Source of the DNA: Brucella pseudogrignonensis
GTDB taxonomy: Bacteria; Pseudomonadota; Alphaproteobacteria; Rhizobiales; Rhizobiaceae
Length of the DNA stretch: 64,000 nucleotides
Direction of reading: 5' to 3'
Assembly (NCBI RefSeq): GCF_002252525.1
Contig: NZ_NNRM01000017.1
Coordinates: forward strand, 496,001 to 560,000
Part shown: piece after piece, positions 24,753 to 32,919 of the stretch
Position numbering within the stretch: position 1 is the stretch's first letter
Layout: each line of letters starts with the position of its first letter
Notes under the pieces: generated by a model
The model's database searches: none
What the model was told of the DNA's origin: nothing
What the model saw: the letters and a program-made list of their open reading frames with translations, nothing else
Translations under genes and position numbers: made by a program

Positions 24753-25748
24753 TTAGTTCCGCTTCTCCAGATTCTTTTCAAAGAATGTTGCGATTTCAGC
24801 ATTCATGCGCTGGTGCAGTGCGGTTCTCACAATACCGGGATTATCAATGCAGAACCCGGCAACGAGTTTTGTAAGTTCTTCCGAGCATGGCGCGAGGAAG
24901 GTGAAGTGCCCTGCCTTTTCAATGACTTGCAACTGTGCCTTTGGCAGTTCAGGCGCAAGCGCCATGGCATTTTCTTGCGGCGATAATTCTCCATCCTGAT
25001 CACCCACATAGATGAGTGTCGGTGCTGTGACTGACTTGAGAGTCTCGGCCCCGAAGATAACGCTCAGTGGTGCCATCAGGACATAAGCGCTGATGCGCGG
25101 GTCGGCTTGTGGGGCGAGGTCAGGGCGGTCATTTCTGATCTTACCCTCTGCCTCGCAGACGCTATGATCATCTGGTCGTTTTGCGCAGTAAGCTTCAAAT
25201 CGTGACAGGTCCGGCTTAGCACCTGCAAGGATGAGGCCGGTTGTGCCGCCTGCCGAAAAGCCGGCGAAACCGATGCGGTCCTTGTCGATATGGGGGGCGA
25301 GTGCAGCTTCGTCTAAAGCTGCCGTCAATGCTGCTGAAATCTGCATCGGGCGGCCATAGGTCGAACTGACGGTACCCAATCGGCTTGGGTCTTTAAAGTT
25401 GTCGCCGGGATGAGTCACACTCACAACGATGTAGCCATTGCGGGCAAGCGATGCGCCCAGATCGTGATGCCCCCACATGCTGCCCATATTGCCATGCGAC
25501 AGCAGGATCAGAGGAAAGCGGCCTTCTGCCATCGGTGCAGTGGGTGACGCCTGAACCTGATAAGGCCCAATTTTCGTAGCTTCCGTCTTTGCTGCACTGG
25601 GATAGAAGACGACTGCTTCCATGGGACGGCTATCGACCGGATCGACTACGGCAAGTTTCTTGAGACCGCTGCCATTGAAACTCTCGGCATTCGCCACGGA
25701 TACGAGGCATAAAATCGCGGTGACGAGGGCGAATAATCTCAGAAGCAT
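24753..25748 (-). CDS. Secreted alpha/beta hydrolase (PAF-acetylhydrolase/dienelactone hydrolase-like)
   Basis: A 331-residue protein with a signal peptide (MLLRLFALVTAILCLVSVANA, cut after about residue 21). The hydrolase core has LILLSHGNMGSMWGHHDLG, nucleophile Ser in GFSAGGTTG, Asp in VGDQDGELSP and His in KAGHFTFLAPCSE. Four Cys in the mature part may form disulfides, in keeping with the periplasm. The frame opens at 25820, but the signal peptide fixes the ATG at 25748. Similar proteins are annotated as predicted dienelactone hydrolase; the natural substrate is unknown. Confidence 0.85.
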   Translation of the reverse strand: MLLRLFALVTAILCLVSVANAESFNGSGLKKLAVVDPVDSRPMEAVVFYPSAAKTEATKIGPYQVQASPTAPMAEGRFPLILLSHGNMGSMWGHHDLGASLARNGYIVVSVTHPGDNFKDPSRLGTVSSTYGRPMQISAALTAALDEAALAPHIDKDRIGFAGFSAGGTTGLILAGAKPDLSRFEAYCAKRPDDHSVCEAEGKIRNDRPDLAPQADPRISAYVLMAPLSVIFGAETLKSVTAPTLIYVGDQDGELSPQENAMALAPELPKAQLQVIEKAGHFTFLAPCSEELTKLVAGFCIDNPGIVRTALHQRMNAEIATFFEKNLEKRN

Positions 25749-25800
25749 TTCAAAGCACTCCCAATGGCAAATGACGCGTAGTCTGTAAATTCGAATTATA

Positions 25801-25832
25801 AATAACAAAAAGGGAGGCATGAGCCTCCCTTT
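25801..25832 (-). terminator. Rho-independent terminator after fpr
   Basis: AAAGGGAGGC/GCCTCCCTTT, a 10-bp stem (25809-25818 with 25823-25832) with a 4-nt loop; on the minus strand it is followed by TTGTTATT. It lies 21 bp after the fpr stop. Confidence 0.85.
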
Positions 25833-25852
25833 CTATCTTTATGCGGCGCGTT

Positions 25853-26629
25853 TTACTTTTCCACGAAAGCTTTTTCGATCACGAAATGACCGGCTTCGCT
25901 CTGGCTGCCTTCTTCAAGGCCGAGACCTTCCAGAATGACGCGCATATCCGCCAGCATTTCCGGGCTGCCACAAAGCATCATGCGGTCGTCTTGCTCGGAG
26001 AATTTCGGAAGGCCGAGATCTTCAAAAATCTTCCCGGAGCTGATGAGGTCAGTGAGGCGACCCTTGTTGCGGAATTCTTCACGCGTCACGGTTGGGTAAT
26101 AGATCAGCTTTTCACGCACCATTTCGCCGAGGAATTCGTCTTCCGGCAATTCCTTGGTGATCAGATCAGCATAGGCCAGTTCGTTCACTTCGCGCACGCC
26201 GTGCACGAGGATGATTTTCTTATAGCGCTCATAGGCTTCGAGATCGCGGATGATCGACAGGAATGGCGCAAGGCCTGTACCCGTCGAAAGCAGCCACAGA
26301 TTGTCACCTGGAATGAGATTGTCGTAAAGCAGAGTGCCGACCGGCTTTTTGCCGACGATCAGCTTGTCGCCTTCTTTAAGATGCTGCAGGCGCGAGGTCA
26401 GTGGACCATCCTGCACCTTGATCGAGAAAAATTCGAGCTGTTCATCATAGACGCTGGAAGCAATCGAATAGGCGCGCAGCAACGGTTTGCCGTTCACTTC
26501 AAGGCCGATCATGATGAACTGGCCGCTCTGGAAGCGGAGGCCTTGATCGCGCGTGGTGCGGAATGAAAACAGCCTGTCGGTCCAGTGGTGAACGTCAAGA
26601 ACGGTTTCCTGATAAAAATTGCTGCTCAT
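25853..26629 (-). CDS. fpr: Ferredoxin/flavodoxin-NADP+ reductase
   Basis: A 258-residue FAD enzyme that exchanges electrons between NADPH and ferredoxin or flavodoxin and supports the oxidative stress response. FAD-binding RAYSIASSVYDEQLEF and the NADP-binding GTGLAPFLSIIRDLE and LCGSPEML are present; the C-terminus VIEKAFVEK is typical of the bacterial subclass I (Azotobacter-like) enzymes. A GTG at 26659 would add ten residues; the ATG at 26629 matches known lengths. A 14-bp palindrome GCTTCA-AA-TGAAGC lies 38 bp upstream (26667-26680). Confidence 0.95.
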   Translation of the reverse strand: MSSNFYQETVLDVHHWTDRLFSFRTTRDQGLRFQSGQFIMIGLEVNGKPLLRAYSIASSVYDEQLEFFSIKVQDGPLTSRLQHLKEGDKLIVGKKPVGTLLYDNLIPGDNLWLLSTGTGLAPFLSIIRDLEAYERYKKIILVHGVREVNELAYADLITKELPEDEFLGEMVREKLIYYPTVTREEFRNKGRLTDLISSGKIFEDLGLPKFSEQDDRMMLCGSPEMLADMRVILEGLGLEEGSQSEAGHFVIEKAFVEK

Positions 26630-26666
26630 TGTCGGAACTGTCTCTGTTTCGCTTTTCACGGTATTC

Positions 26667-26680
26667 GCTTCAAATGAAGC
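26667..26680. promoter_or_regulatory. Palindrome upstream of fpr
   Basis: GCTTCA-AA-TGAAGC, a perfect 6-bp inverted repeat about 38 bp before the fpr start. It could be an operator; the cognate regulator is unknown. Confidence 0.4.
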
Positions 26681-26903
26681 AAACGTCTTTCATCGCAATC
26701 AAGGGGATCGCGTCTGGCTGCCTTCAGGGTGGCTTCCGCGGAGGTCGTGATTTGCCGGTATGCTGCACCATGCCCGGCCGACGATTACGGAAATCGGAAT
26801 AATGCTTCTATGTCCCGACATCAAGAGTTAATCAGGTTGAATGCGTCGCGCAATTAAATCGAATCCAAACGCAGTCTCAAGGAATGGTGTTCCAATCGTG
26901 AAT

Positions 26904-26931
26904 ACTTCCGAAGCATGGTATGCTCCGGAAG
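26904..26931. repeat. Inverted repeat in the fpr-MFS gap
   Basis: CTTCCG-a-AGCAT-GGT-ATGCT-c-CGGAAG, an 11-bp interrupted stem. Neither side has a T-run, so it is not a clear terminator. The 420-bp gap 26630-27049 otherwise holds only the palindromes at 26667 and 26949. Confidence 0.55.
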
Positions 26932-26948
26932 CGGCATTTTCGGTTTCA

Positions 26949-26997
26949 GCGCATGTCTCGGAAAAGTGGGAACCTGTTTTCCGATAACGACATGCGT
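26949..26997. repeat. Divergent palindromic intergenic repeat copy
   Basis: GCGCATGTCTCGGAAAAGTG ... TTTTCCGATAACGACATGCG, a more diverged member of the family seen at 453-603, with compensating changes in both arms (GCATGTC/GACATGC). Confidence 0.75.
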
Positions 26998-27049
26998 GAA
27001 AAGGAGAAGATAGAGCGAGCATAAAGGGCTCAATTAATAGCGACCCGCT

Positions 27050-28483
27050 CTATTTTGAACTGCGAACCAGTGCTATCGCTGCAAAGAGCGCAATGCTCGA
27101 CATGGCTGCAAAACCGATAAACAGCCAGAGGGCGGCATTCGATATACCTGCAAAGCCACCGGGGTTACTGAGCCCCGCCAGATTGGCAATCATCCCTGCA
27201 AGCGCTGCACCCATAGCTGTGGTGAAAAGCTGTACCGTAGTCAGGGATGCCGAAGCCAGATTCTGGTCCGCTGCTTCCGCACGTTTGAAAACGCGGGTGA
27301 GCAGGTGCGGCCATGTCATGCCGACGCCAAAGCCTATGATTGCCATGGCAAGGCAGATTGGCAGCAGGCTGGTCCAATGTCCCTCGCTGCCCGGCGGAAC
27401 CAGAATTGCAAGTGTTACCATACCTGCAATTCCCATGATGGGCGCTGCAAGGATAACCCGGTTAACGCTTTTGCCCGTTACGCCGGATGAGCCGATAGAG
27501 CCAAGTGTCCAGCTGCCGCCCATGAGTGCTGCAAGATAACCGGCAACCAGCGGCGACTGATTGTGCAGAACCTGGAAAAACAGCGGCACGAAGACTTCCG
27601 AACTCGTGACTGATCCCCCGAGAAAACCCATTGTGAGGTAAAGCGCGCCAAGGCGGCTCAGGCTGAATGTGCCTTTAGGCAGAATCCGCTTTGTCGACTT
27701 GTGCTCGACCATAACAAGCAGCATAAGCACGGCAAATGCGATGGCTACACCTGCAATATTCCAGACGGCACTTGGTGAAATGCTTGCGGCCGAAATGATC
27801 AGAACAGCTGTCGTCAACAAGATCAGCTGCGGCCATGCAAGCCTATCTTTGTTTTCACTATCGCCCGCACGTTTTGGCAGGATGAGTGTCGCCATGAGGG
27901 CAAAAATGCCAATCACCGGCACAAGCGACCAGAAGGCGGCACGCCAGACACCGAGTTCTGCAAAGATGCCACCAATTGCCGGGCCAACCAGTGTTGCCAC
28001 ACCCCACATGCCGGAAACCAGCGCAATGGCGCGTGGCCAGAGCGGTTCGTCAAAGACGATTCGGATCATGGCATAGGAGAGCGCCAGCATCATTCCGCCG
28101 CCAAGGCCCTGCACGACACGGCCTGCAAGCATGGCTGGCATAGAAGGCGCAAGGCCGCAGGCCAAGGTTCCTGCCGCAAAAATCACCGCTGCAACCAGGT
28201 AGGCATTGCGTGGGCCTGCCTGAGACAGAAGTTTCGGGACAAGCGCTGAGCCAAGAATAGACGCTGTAACGAACAGCGCAGTGTTCCAGGCATAATAATC
28301 CATGCCGCCAATATCGGCGACCACGGTTGGCAATATGGTTGTGGCAATGAAAACATTGATGGCGTGAAGCGCTACGCCACCGACGAGCGTTAGCGAACGG
28401 ATCGCATTCTTGCCCGCGAACAATTCTCCCCAGCCTGCGGTAGCCCCTGCTGTTACAGTGGCGGCTGGATTTTCGGTCTGCAT
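27050..28483 (-). CDS. MFS transporter (drug:H+ antiporter type)
   Basis: A 477-residue inner-membrane protein with about 14 hydrophobic helices. MFS motifs are present: ALVPKLLSQAGPRN after the second helix region and GRVVQGLGGGMMLALSYAMI in the antiporter motif C area. It resembles 14-helix exporters of the DHA2 group. The substrate is unknown. The frame opens at 28540, but the ATG at 28483 has AGGGAAAG upstream. It is divergent from nspC with a 396-bp gap. No regulator adjoins it. Confidence 0.85.
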   Translation of the reverse strand: MQTENPAATVTAGATAGWGELFAGKNAIRSLTLVGGVALHAINVFIATTILPTVVADIGGMDYYAWNTALFVTASILGSALVPKLLSQAGPRNAYLVAAVIFAAGTLACGLAPSMPAMLAGRVVQGLGGGMMLALSYAMIRIVFDEPLWPRAIALVSGMWGVATLVGPAIGGIFAELGVWRAAFWSLVPVIGIFALMATLILPKRAGDSENKDRLAWPQLILLTTAVLIISAASISPSAVWNIAGVAIAFAVLMLLVMVEHKSTKRILPKGTFSLSRLGALYLTMGFLGGSVTSSEVFVPLFFQVLHNQSPLVAGYLAALMGGSWTLGSIGSSGVTGKSVNRVILAAPIMGIAGMVTLAILVPPGSEGHWTSLLPICLAMAIIGFGVGMTWPHLLTRVFKRAEAADQNLASASLTTVQLFTTAMGAALAGMIANLAGLSNPGGFAGISNAALWLFIGFAAMSSIALFAAIALVRSSK

Positions 28484-28879
28484 TTCTTTCCCTGGTCCTA
28501 TCCCGCATTTCAGAGGCGGGTTAATGCCCGCTGTCCGCACGCGTTGGCGACCTTATAAAATGCTTTTTCAAACTTCGGAATGGGGAGTGAAGTAAAACAA
28601 CGCCAATAAAAATCAAAAGGGGTTCAATTTAAGATGAAAAGCCCTATATGAAGCACAGAATTCAAAATCCGCCGCTGCGTTGGAGAAATTTTTCTCAAAA
28701 CGTCTGTGGCGGATTTGTGTTTCTGTCACAAGGTTCCTATAAGCCTCTCCAAAGCGGCTTTTATAGTGCATCCCGAAAAGTGTGAAACGGTTTTCGGATA
28801 AGATGCGCGCCAGAGCAAATAACGTGCCCGCCAGCCAGCTGGACAGGCCATCTCCCCTAACTGACGACCCGGAACGACC
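28484..28879. other. Intergenic region between the MFS gene and nspC
   Basis: A 396-bp divergent promoter region. It holds one palindromic repeat copy (28766-28808, GTGCATCCCGAAAAGTGTG ... GGATAAGATGCGC). I see no further gene or clear operator. Confidence 0.7.
28766..28808. repeat. Palindromic intergenic repeat copy
   Basis: A 43-bp copy of the element at 453-603, nearly identical to unit 3 of that array. It lies about 70 bp upstream of the nspC start. Confidence 0.85.
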
Positions 28880-29977
28880 ATGATCCAGACGCCTTATTAT
28901 CTGATCGACAAGACCAAGTTGAAGCGCAACATGGAAAAAGTTGCCTATGTGCGCGAGAAGTCCGGCGCGAAAGCCCTGCTGGCGCTCAAGTGCTTTGCTA
29001 CATGGTCGGTGTTTGATCTGATGAGCGAATATATGGATGGTACGACGTCATCCTCGCTCAATGAGGTGCGTCTTGGCCATGAGCGATTTGGCGGCGAAAC
29101 CCATGCCTATAGCGTGGCCTATGCCGATCATGAGATCGACGAAGTCATTAGCCATGCTGACAAGATCATCTTCAATTCGATTGGCCAGCTCGAACGCTTC
29201 GCTGATAAGGCTGCGCATATCAAGCGCGGCCTGCGTCTTAATCCCGGCATTTCGTCTTCAAGCTTTGACCTCGCCGATCCGGCGCGTCCCTTCAGCCGTC
29301 TTGGCGAATGGGATGTGGCGAAGGTCGAAAAGGTCATGGACCGCGTCACCGGCTTCATGATCCATAACAATTGCGAAAACTCCGATTTCGGTCTTTTCGA
29401 CAAGATGCTGACCGACATCGAAGAAAAGTTTGGCTCGCTTCTCGATCGCGTTGAATGGGTTAGCCTTGGCGGCGGTATCCACTTCACCGGCGACGATTAT
29501 CCGGTCGATGAATTCTGCGCACGCCTGGAGGCGTTCTCGGAAAAGTTCGGCGTACAGGTTTATCTGGAGCCGGGCGAAGCCTCGATCACCAAGACCACGA
29601 CGCTGGAAGTGACGGTTCTCGATACGCTTTATAACGGCAAGAACCTCGCAATCGTAGATAGCTCGATTGAAGCGCATATGCTCGATCTGCTCATTTATCG
29701 TGAAAAGGCGAAAATGGCGCCAAATAACGGCGAGCACAGCTACATGATCTGTGGCAAGTCCTGCCTTGCTGGCGATATTTTCGGCGAGTTCACTTTCGAT
29801 AAGCCGATTGCCATTGGCGACCGCCTCTCATTTGAAGATGCGGCCGGTTATACCATGGTCAAAAAGAACTGGTTTAATGGCGTGAAAATGCCAGCCATTG
29901 CCGTGCGCGAACTTGATGGCACGGTCAAATTAGTCCGCGAATTTGATTATGCGGATTTTGAAGGGTCGCTTTCTTAA
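28880..29977 (+). CDS. nspC: Carboxynorspermidine/carboxyspermidine decarboxylase
   Basis: A PLP enzyme of fold type III that decarboxylates carboxyspermidine (or carboxynorspermidine) to spermidine (norspermidine), the last step of the alternative polyamine route. The 365-residue protein has the PLP lysine Lys37 in ALLALKCFA, the HNNCENSDF segment, WVSLGGGIHFT, the glycine-rich LEPGEAS and CGKSCLAGD with the catalytic Cys. It is followed 113 bp later by its pathway partner. Starts at the ATG after the repeat. Confidence 0.96.
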   Translation: MIQTPYYLIDKTKLKRNMEKVAYVREKSGAKALLALKCFATWSVFDLMSEYMDGTTSSSLNEVRLGHERFGGETHAYSVAYADHEIDEVISHADKIIFNSIGQLERFADKAAHIKRGLRLNPGISSSSFDLADPARPFSRLGEWDVAKVEKVMDRVTGFMIHNNCENSDFGLFDKMLTDIEEKFGSLLDRVEWVSLGGGIHFTGDDYPVDEFCARLEAFSEKFGVQVYLEPGEASITKTTTLEVTVLDTLYNGKNLAIVDSSIEAHMLDLLIYREKAKMAPNNGEHSYMICGKSCLAGDIFGEFTFDKPIAIGDRLSFEDAAGYTMVKKNWFNGVKMPAIAVRELDGTVKLVREFDYADFEGSLS

Positions 29978-30090
29978 AGATCCTTTTGCGGTCCTCAGAC
30001 TGCGAAAAACTCATGTGTTCCGGGTGAGAAGGCAATCGGGACGGTTAACAGATGGCGGGTAACCGCTGGAAGAGGAAGCATCGACAGAAA

Positions 30091-31332
30091 ATGAAGAAGA
30101 ACGTTCTCATTATCGGCGCCGGGGGCGTGGCACAGGTTGTTGCACATAAATGTGCTCAAAACTCTGACATATTGGGCGATATCCATATTGCGTCCCGCAC
30201 GGTTGAGAAATGCCGCAAGATTATCGATAGCGTGCATGAAAAGAAGAGCCTCAAGACTGAGGTGAAACTGGAAGCGCATGCTTTGGACGCGCTGGATATT
30301 GAAGCCACCAAGGCTCTGATCCAGAAGACAGGCGTTCAGATCGTCATCAATGTTGGCTCGGCCTTCCTCAATATGTCGGTCCTTCGCGCCTGTATCGATA
30401 CGGGCGTGGCTTACATGGATACCGCGATCCATGAAGATCCGAAGAAGATCTGCGAGACCCCACCGTGGTATGGCAACTACGAATGGAAGAATTTGCAGGA
30501 ATGCGAAGAGAAAGGCATCACCGCAATTCTCGGCATCGGCTTTGATCCAGGCGTGGTCAATGCCTATGCACGTCTGGCTGCTGACGATTATCTCGATGAA
30601 GTCAAATCCATCGACATCGTTGACATCAATGCCGGTTCGCATGGCCGCTGGTTCTCGACCAACTTCGACCCTGAAATCAACTTCCGCGAATTCACCGGCA
30701 CAGTCTATTCATGGCAAGGCGGTCAGTGGCAGTCGAACAAGATGTTCGAAGTCGGCCAGACTTTCGATCTGCCTGTCGTCGGCCCAAGCAAGGCCTATAT
30801 GACCGGCCATGATGAAGTGCACTCGCTGTCCAAGAACTACCCGAACGCCGATGTGCGTTTCTGGATGGGCTTTGGCGATCACTATATCAACGTCTTCACG
30901 GTGCTCAACAATCTCGGCCTTCTGTCCGAACAGCCGGTCAAGACCGCTGAAGGTCTGGAAGTCGTGCCGCTCAAGGTGGTCAAGGCCGTTCTGCCTGATC
31001 CATCGTCGCTTGCACCGGATTACACCGGCAAGACCTGCATTGGCGATTTCGTCAAGGGCACCAAGGACGGCAAAGAGAAGGAAGTCTTCATCTATAACGT
31101 TGCCGACCATAAGGAAGCCTATAACGAAGTGGGTAGCCAAGGCATTTCCTACACTGCTGGTGTTCCGCCGGTCGCAGCCGCAATCCTGATCGCTTCGGGC
31201 GAATGGGACGTGAAGAAGATGGTCAATGTCGAAGAGCTTAATCCAAAGCCTTTCCTCCACATCCTGAACCAGATCGGCCTGCCATCGCGCATTAAGGATG
31301 AAGACGGCGACCGCGCTCTCGACTTTGCGTAA
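30091..31332 (+). CDS. Carboxynorspermidine/carboxyspermidine synthase (saccharopine dehydrogenase family)
   Basis: A 413-residue NAD(P)H-dependent enzyme with an N-terminal Rossmann motif (NVLIIGAGGVAQVVAHKCA). It reductively condenses aspartate semialdehyde with putrescine (or diaminopropane) to the carboxy-polyamine that NspC decarboxylates. Typical family segments are YMDTAIHEDPKKIC, GFDPGVVNAYA and QGISYTAGVPPVAAAILIA. The frame opens at 30052, but the family start MKKNVLI and AGAGGAAG at 30071 support 30091. A strong bidirectional terminator follows. Confidence 0.94.
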   Translation: MKKNVLIIGAGGVAQVVAHKCAQNSDILGDIHIASRTVEKCRKIIDSVHEKKSLKTEVKLEAHALDALDIEATKALIQKTGVQIVINVGSAFLNMSVLRACIDTGVAYMDTAIHEDPKKICETPPWYGNYEWKNLQECEEKGITAILGIGFDPGVVNAYARLAADDYLDEVKSIDIVDINAGSHGRWFSTNFDPEINFREFTGTVYSWQGGQWQSNKMFEVGQTFDLPVVGPSKAYMTGHDEVHSLSKNYPNADVRFWMGFGDHYINVFTVLNNLGLLSEQPVKTAEGLEVVPLKVVKAVLPDPSSLAPDYTGKTCIGDFVKGTKDGKEKEVFIYNVADHKEAYNEVGSQGISYTAGVPPVAAAILIASGEWDVKKMVNVEELNPKPFLHILNQIGLPSRIKDEDGDRALDFA

Positions 31333-31353
31333 GTCTGAATACAATGAAAAAAG

Positions 31354-31379
31354 AAAACCCCGCTTTAGCGGGGTTTTTT
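31354..31379. terminator. Bidirectional terminator after the carboxyspermidine synthase gene
   Basis: AAAACCCCGC, loop TTTA, GCGGGGTTTTTT: strong stem 31358-31363 with 31368-31373, T-run after and A-run before, between converging genes. Confidence 0.92.
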
Positions 31380-31437
31380 GTTTGTTGGACAAGTGGTGCA
31401 AGGTGATTGAGGTTTTCGTCTTGTCAGCGCGTAAATA

Positions 31438-32466
31438 TCAGTCGTCTCGGGGCCATGTATCGGAAAGTCGATAACCGCCCGGAAAAGGATCACTCGGATC
31501 AAGCATAAGTTGCGAAGTCCCCGTCACCCATGCGCGACCGGAAATGATCGGGCTGATGGCGGGCTTGCCCGCAAGGTCTACAGCCTTATCAAGTCGACAA
31601 TGAAACTCCGTTCCAAGTACAGATTTGCCGATAAATCTTTCACCGACTTTCATCTGGCCCTTAGCGTGTAGTATGGCCATGCGCGCTGAACAGCCAGTGC
31701 CAGTTGGCGAACGGTCGAGCTTGGCCGGGCGGATCGCCACGGTGTTGACGCCGGTGAGTACGTCGCCATCGCGTGTCACTGGTTCAGTGATCTGGCAGAA
31801 TGAAATGTGGTTCCAGTCTTTCTCAGGATGGCGGAAACCAAGTTGTTCATTGGCGGCTTTGGTGATCTTCACGCCGATCTCGGCCAGTTCACGCGCCTGA
31901 CCCGGCTCAATCTTCATGCCGATATGCGTCGCATCGACAATGACGAAACTGTCACCGCCATAAGCAGTATCGACGGTAATTGTGCCAAGTCCTTCAACTT
32001 CCAATGAAGCATCCAGACGATCTGCAAAGGACGGCACGTTGCGGACACTGATGCGCTCGGCCTTGCCGTTGCGACATTCCGCCTCCACTTCAATGATTCC
32101 GCCGGGCGCTTCCAGCACCATGCGGGTTATCGGTTCCTGCATCGGGATGATGCCGCTATCCAGCAGAACAGTGGAGACGCAGATCGAGTTGGAACCCGAC
32201 ATTGGCGGGGTATCAGCGGGTTCCATGATGATGAACCCCATCTGCGCGCGCGGATCTTTGGGTGGGACCAGCAGATTGATATGGCGAAACACGCCGCCAC
32301 GCGGCTCGTTCAACACGAAGTTGCGCAAGGTCTCGTCGCTGGCAATGAAACGCGACTGCTCCCACACGGTATCGCCAGGAGGAGGAGCCACGCCACCGAC
32401 AATAACATCACCGACTTCACCTTCTGCATGACAACCAACAATGTGGATGACTTTGGTACTACGCAT
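31438..32466 (-). CDS. Proline racemase superfamily: 4-hydroxyproline 2-epimerase / 3-hydroxyproline dehydratase
   Basis: A 342-residue two-domain protein of the proline racemase superfamily. In place of the first catalytic Cys it has Ser90 in [10 protein letters not shown], while the second, Cys259 in SPTGTGCSA, is kept. Racemases and classical 4-hydroxyproline epimerases have Cys/Cys and eukaryote-type trans-3-hydroxyproline dehydratases Cys/Thr. Ser/Cys members are reported to epimerise 4-hydroxyproline and in part dehydrate 3-hydroxyproline. It is therefore not the classical PrpA mitogen, which has Cys/Cys. A single gene; a perfect 16-bp palindrome lies 97 bp upstream (32563). Confidence 0.88.
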   Translation of the reverse strand: MRSTKVIHIVGCHAEGEVGDVIVGGVAPPPGDTVWEQSRFIASDETLRNFVLNEPRGGVFRHINLLVPPKDPRAQMGFIIMEPADTPPMSGSNSICVSTVLLDSGIIPMQEPITRMVLEAPGGIIEVEAECRNGKAERISVRNVPSFADRLDASLEVEGLGTITVDTAYGGDSFVIVDATHIGMKIEPGQARELAEIGVKITKAANEQLGFRHPEKDWNHISFCQITEPVTRDGDVLTGVNTVAIRPAKLDRSPTGTGCSARMAILHAKGQMKVGERFIGKSVLGTEFHCRLDKAVDLAGKPAISPIISGRAWVTGTSQLMLDPSDPFPGGYRLSDTWPRDD

Positions 32467-32919
32467 GGCTTTCCTCGCAAATTCGCATCGCCACTATTGG
32501 TAAATCACGCGGCGTCGCGGTCAACTGAAATACGGACGGAAAAATGCCGTTTTGCGACATGTTGGAAATCGATTTCCACGCATGTCAGCAGTTGAGAATT
32601 TACTTCCCAAGGTGTGTTGCTTCTTTGTGCAAGTCTGATATCCATTGTGCTCCAATTTTGTGCAAATCGATGCGCAGCCCGCTTGGCTCCGGATCAGTTT
32701 CTGGAACATACACAACGTTCCCAATAGAAATTGAACAATCCGAAAAGTTGGGGCGAAGTCGCTTTTAGCGATGAACGCTCTTAGCCGGCATGGGGCGATC
32801 GATATTCGTATCACGATGCTAAATTCCTCAGATTGACATGGTCTCTGACGTCATGGCGCGTGTTCTGGCTATGGATTGTCTGGCGGATTGACGGCCCCGG
32901 ACAGTTCGGGGAGTAACTT
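32467..32919. other. Intergenic region between the epimerase gene and norM
   Basis: A 453-bp divergent gap. Besides the palindrome at 32563-32578 it has GGAAC-N9-GTTCC at 32703-32721. No convincing small gene or RNA was seen. Confidence 0.6.
32563..32578. promoter_or_regulatory. Perfect 16-bp palindrome upstream of the epimerase gene
   Basis: TGGAAATCGATTTCCA, a self-complementary 16-mer. It is close to the IclR-type box TGGAAAT-N-ATTTCCA known in enterobacteria. It lies 97 bp before the start at 32466 and is a good operator candidate. Confidence 0.65.

Noticed and set aside
24654-24986. Plus-strand frame upstream of and opposite the secreted hydrolase
   Set aside because: Mostly antisense to the hydrolase gene; no recognisable features.
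32703-32721. GGAAC-N9-GTTCC as an EcfG general-stress promoter
   Set aside because: The spacing is too short for the GGAAC-N16/17-GTT promoter pattern; it may be only a chance inverted repeat.
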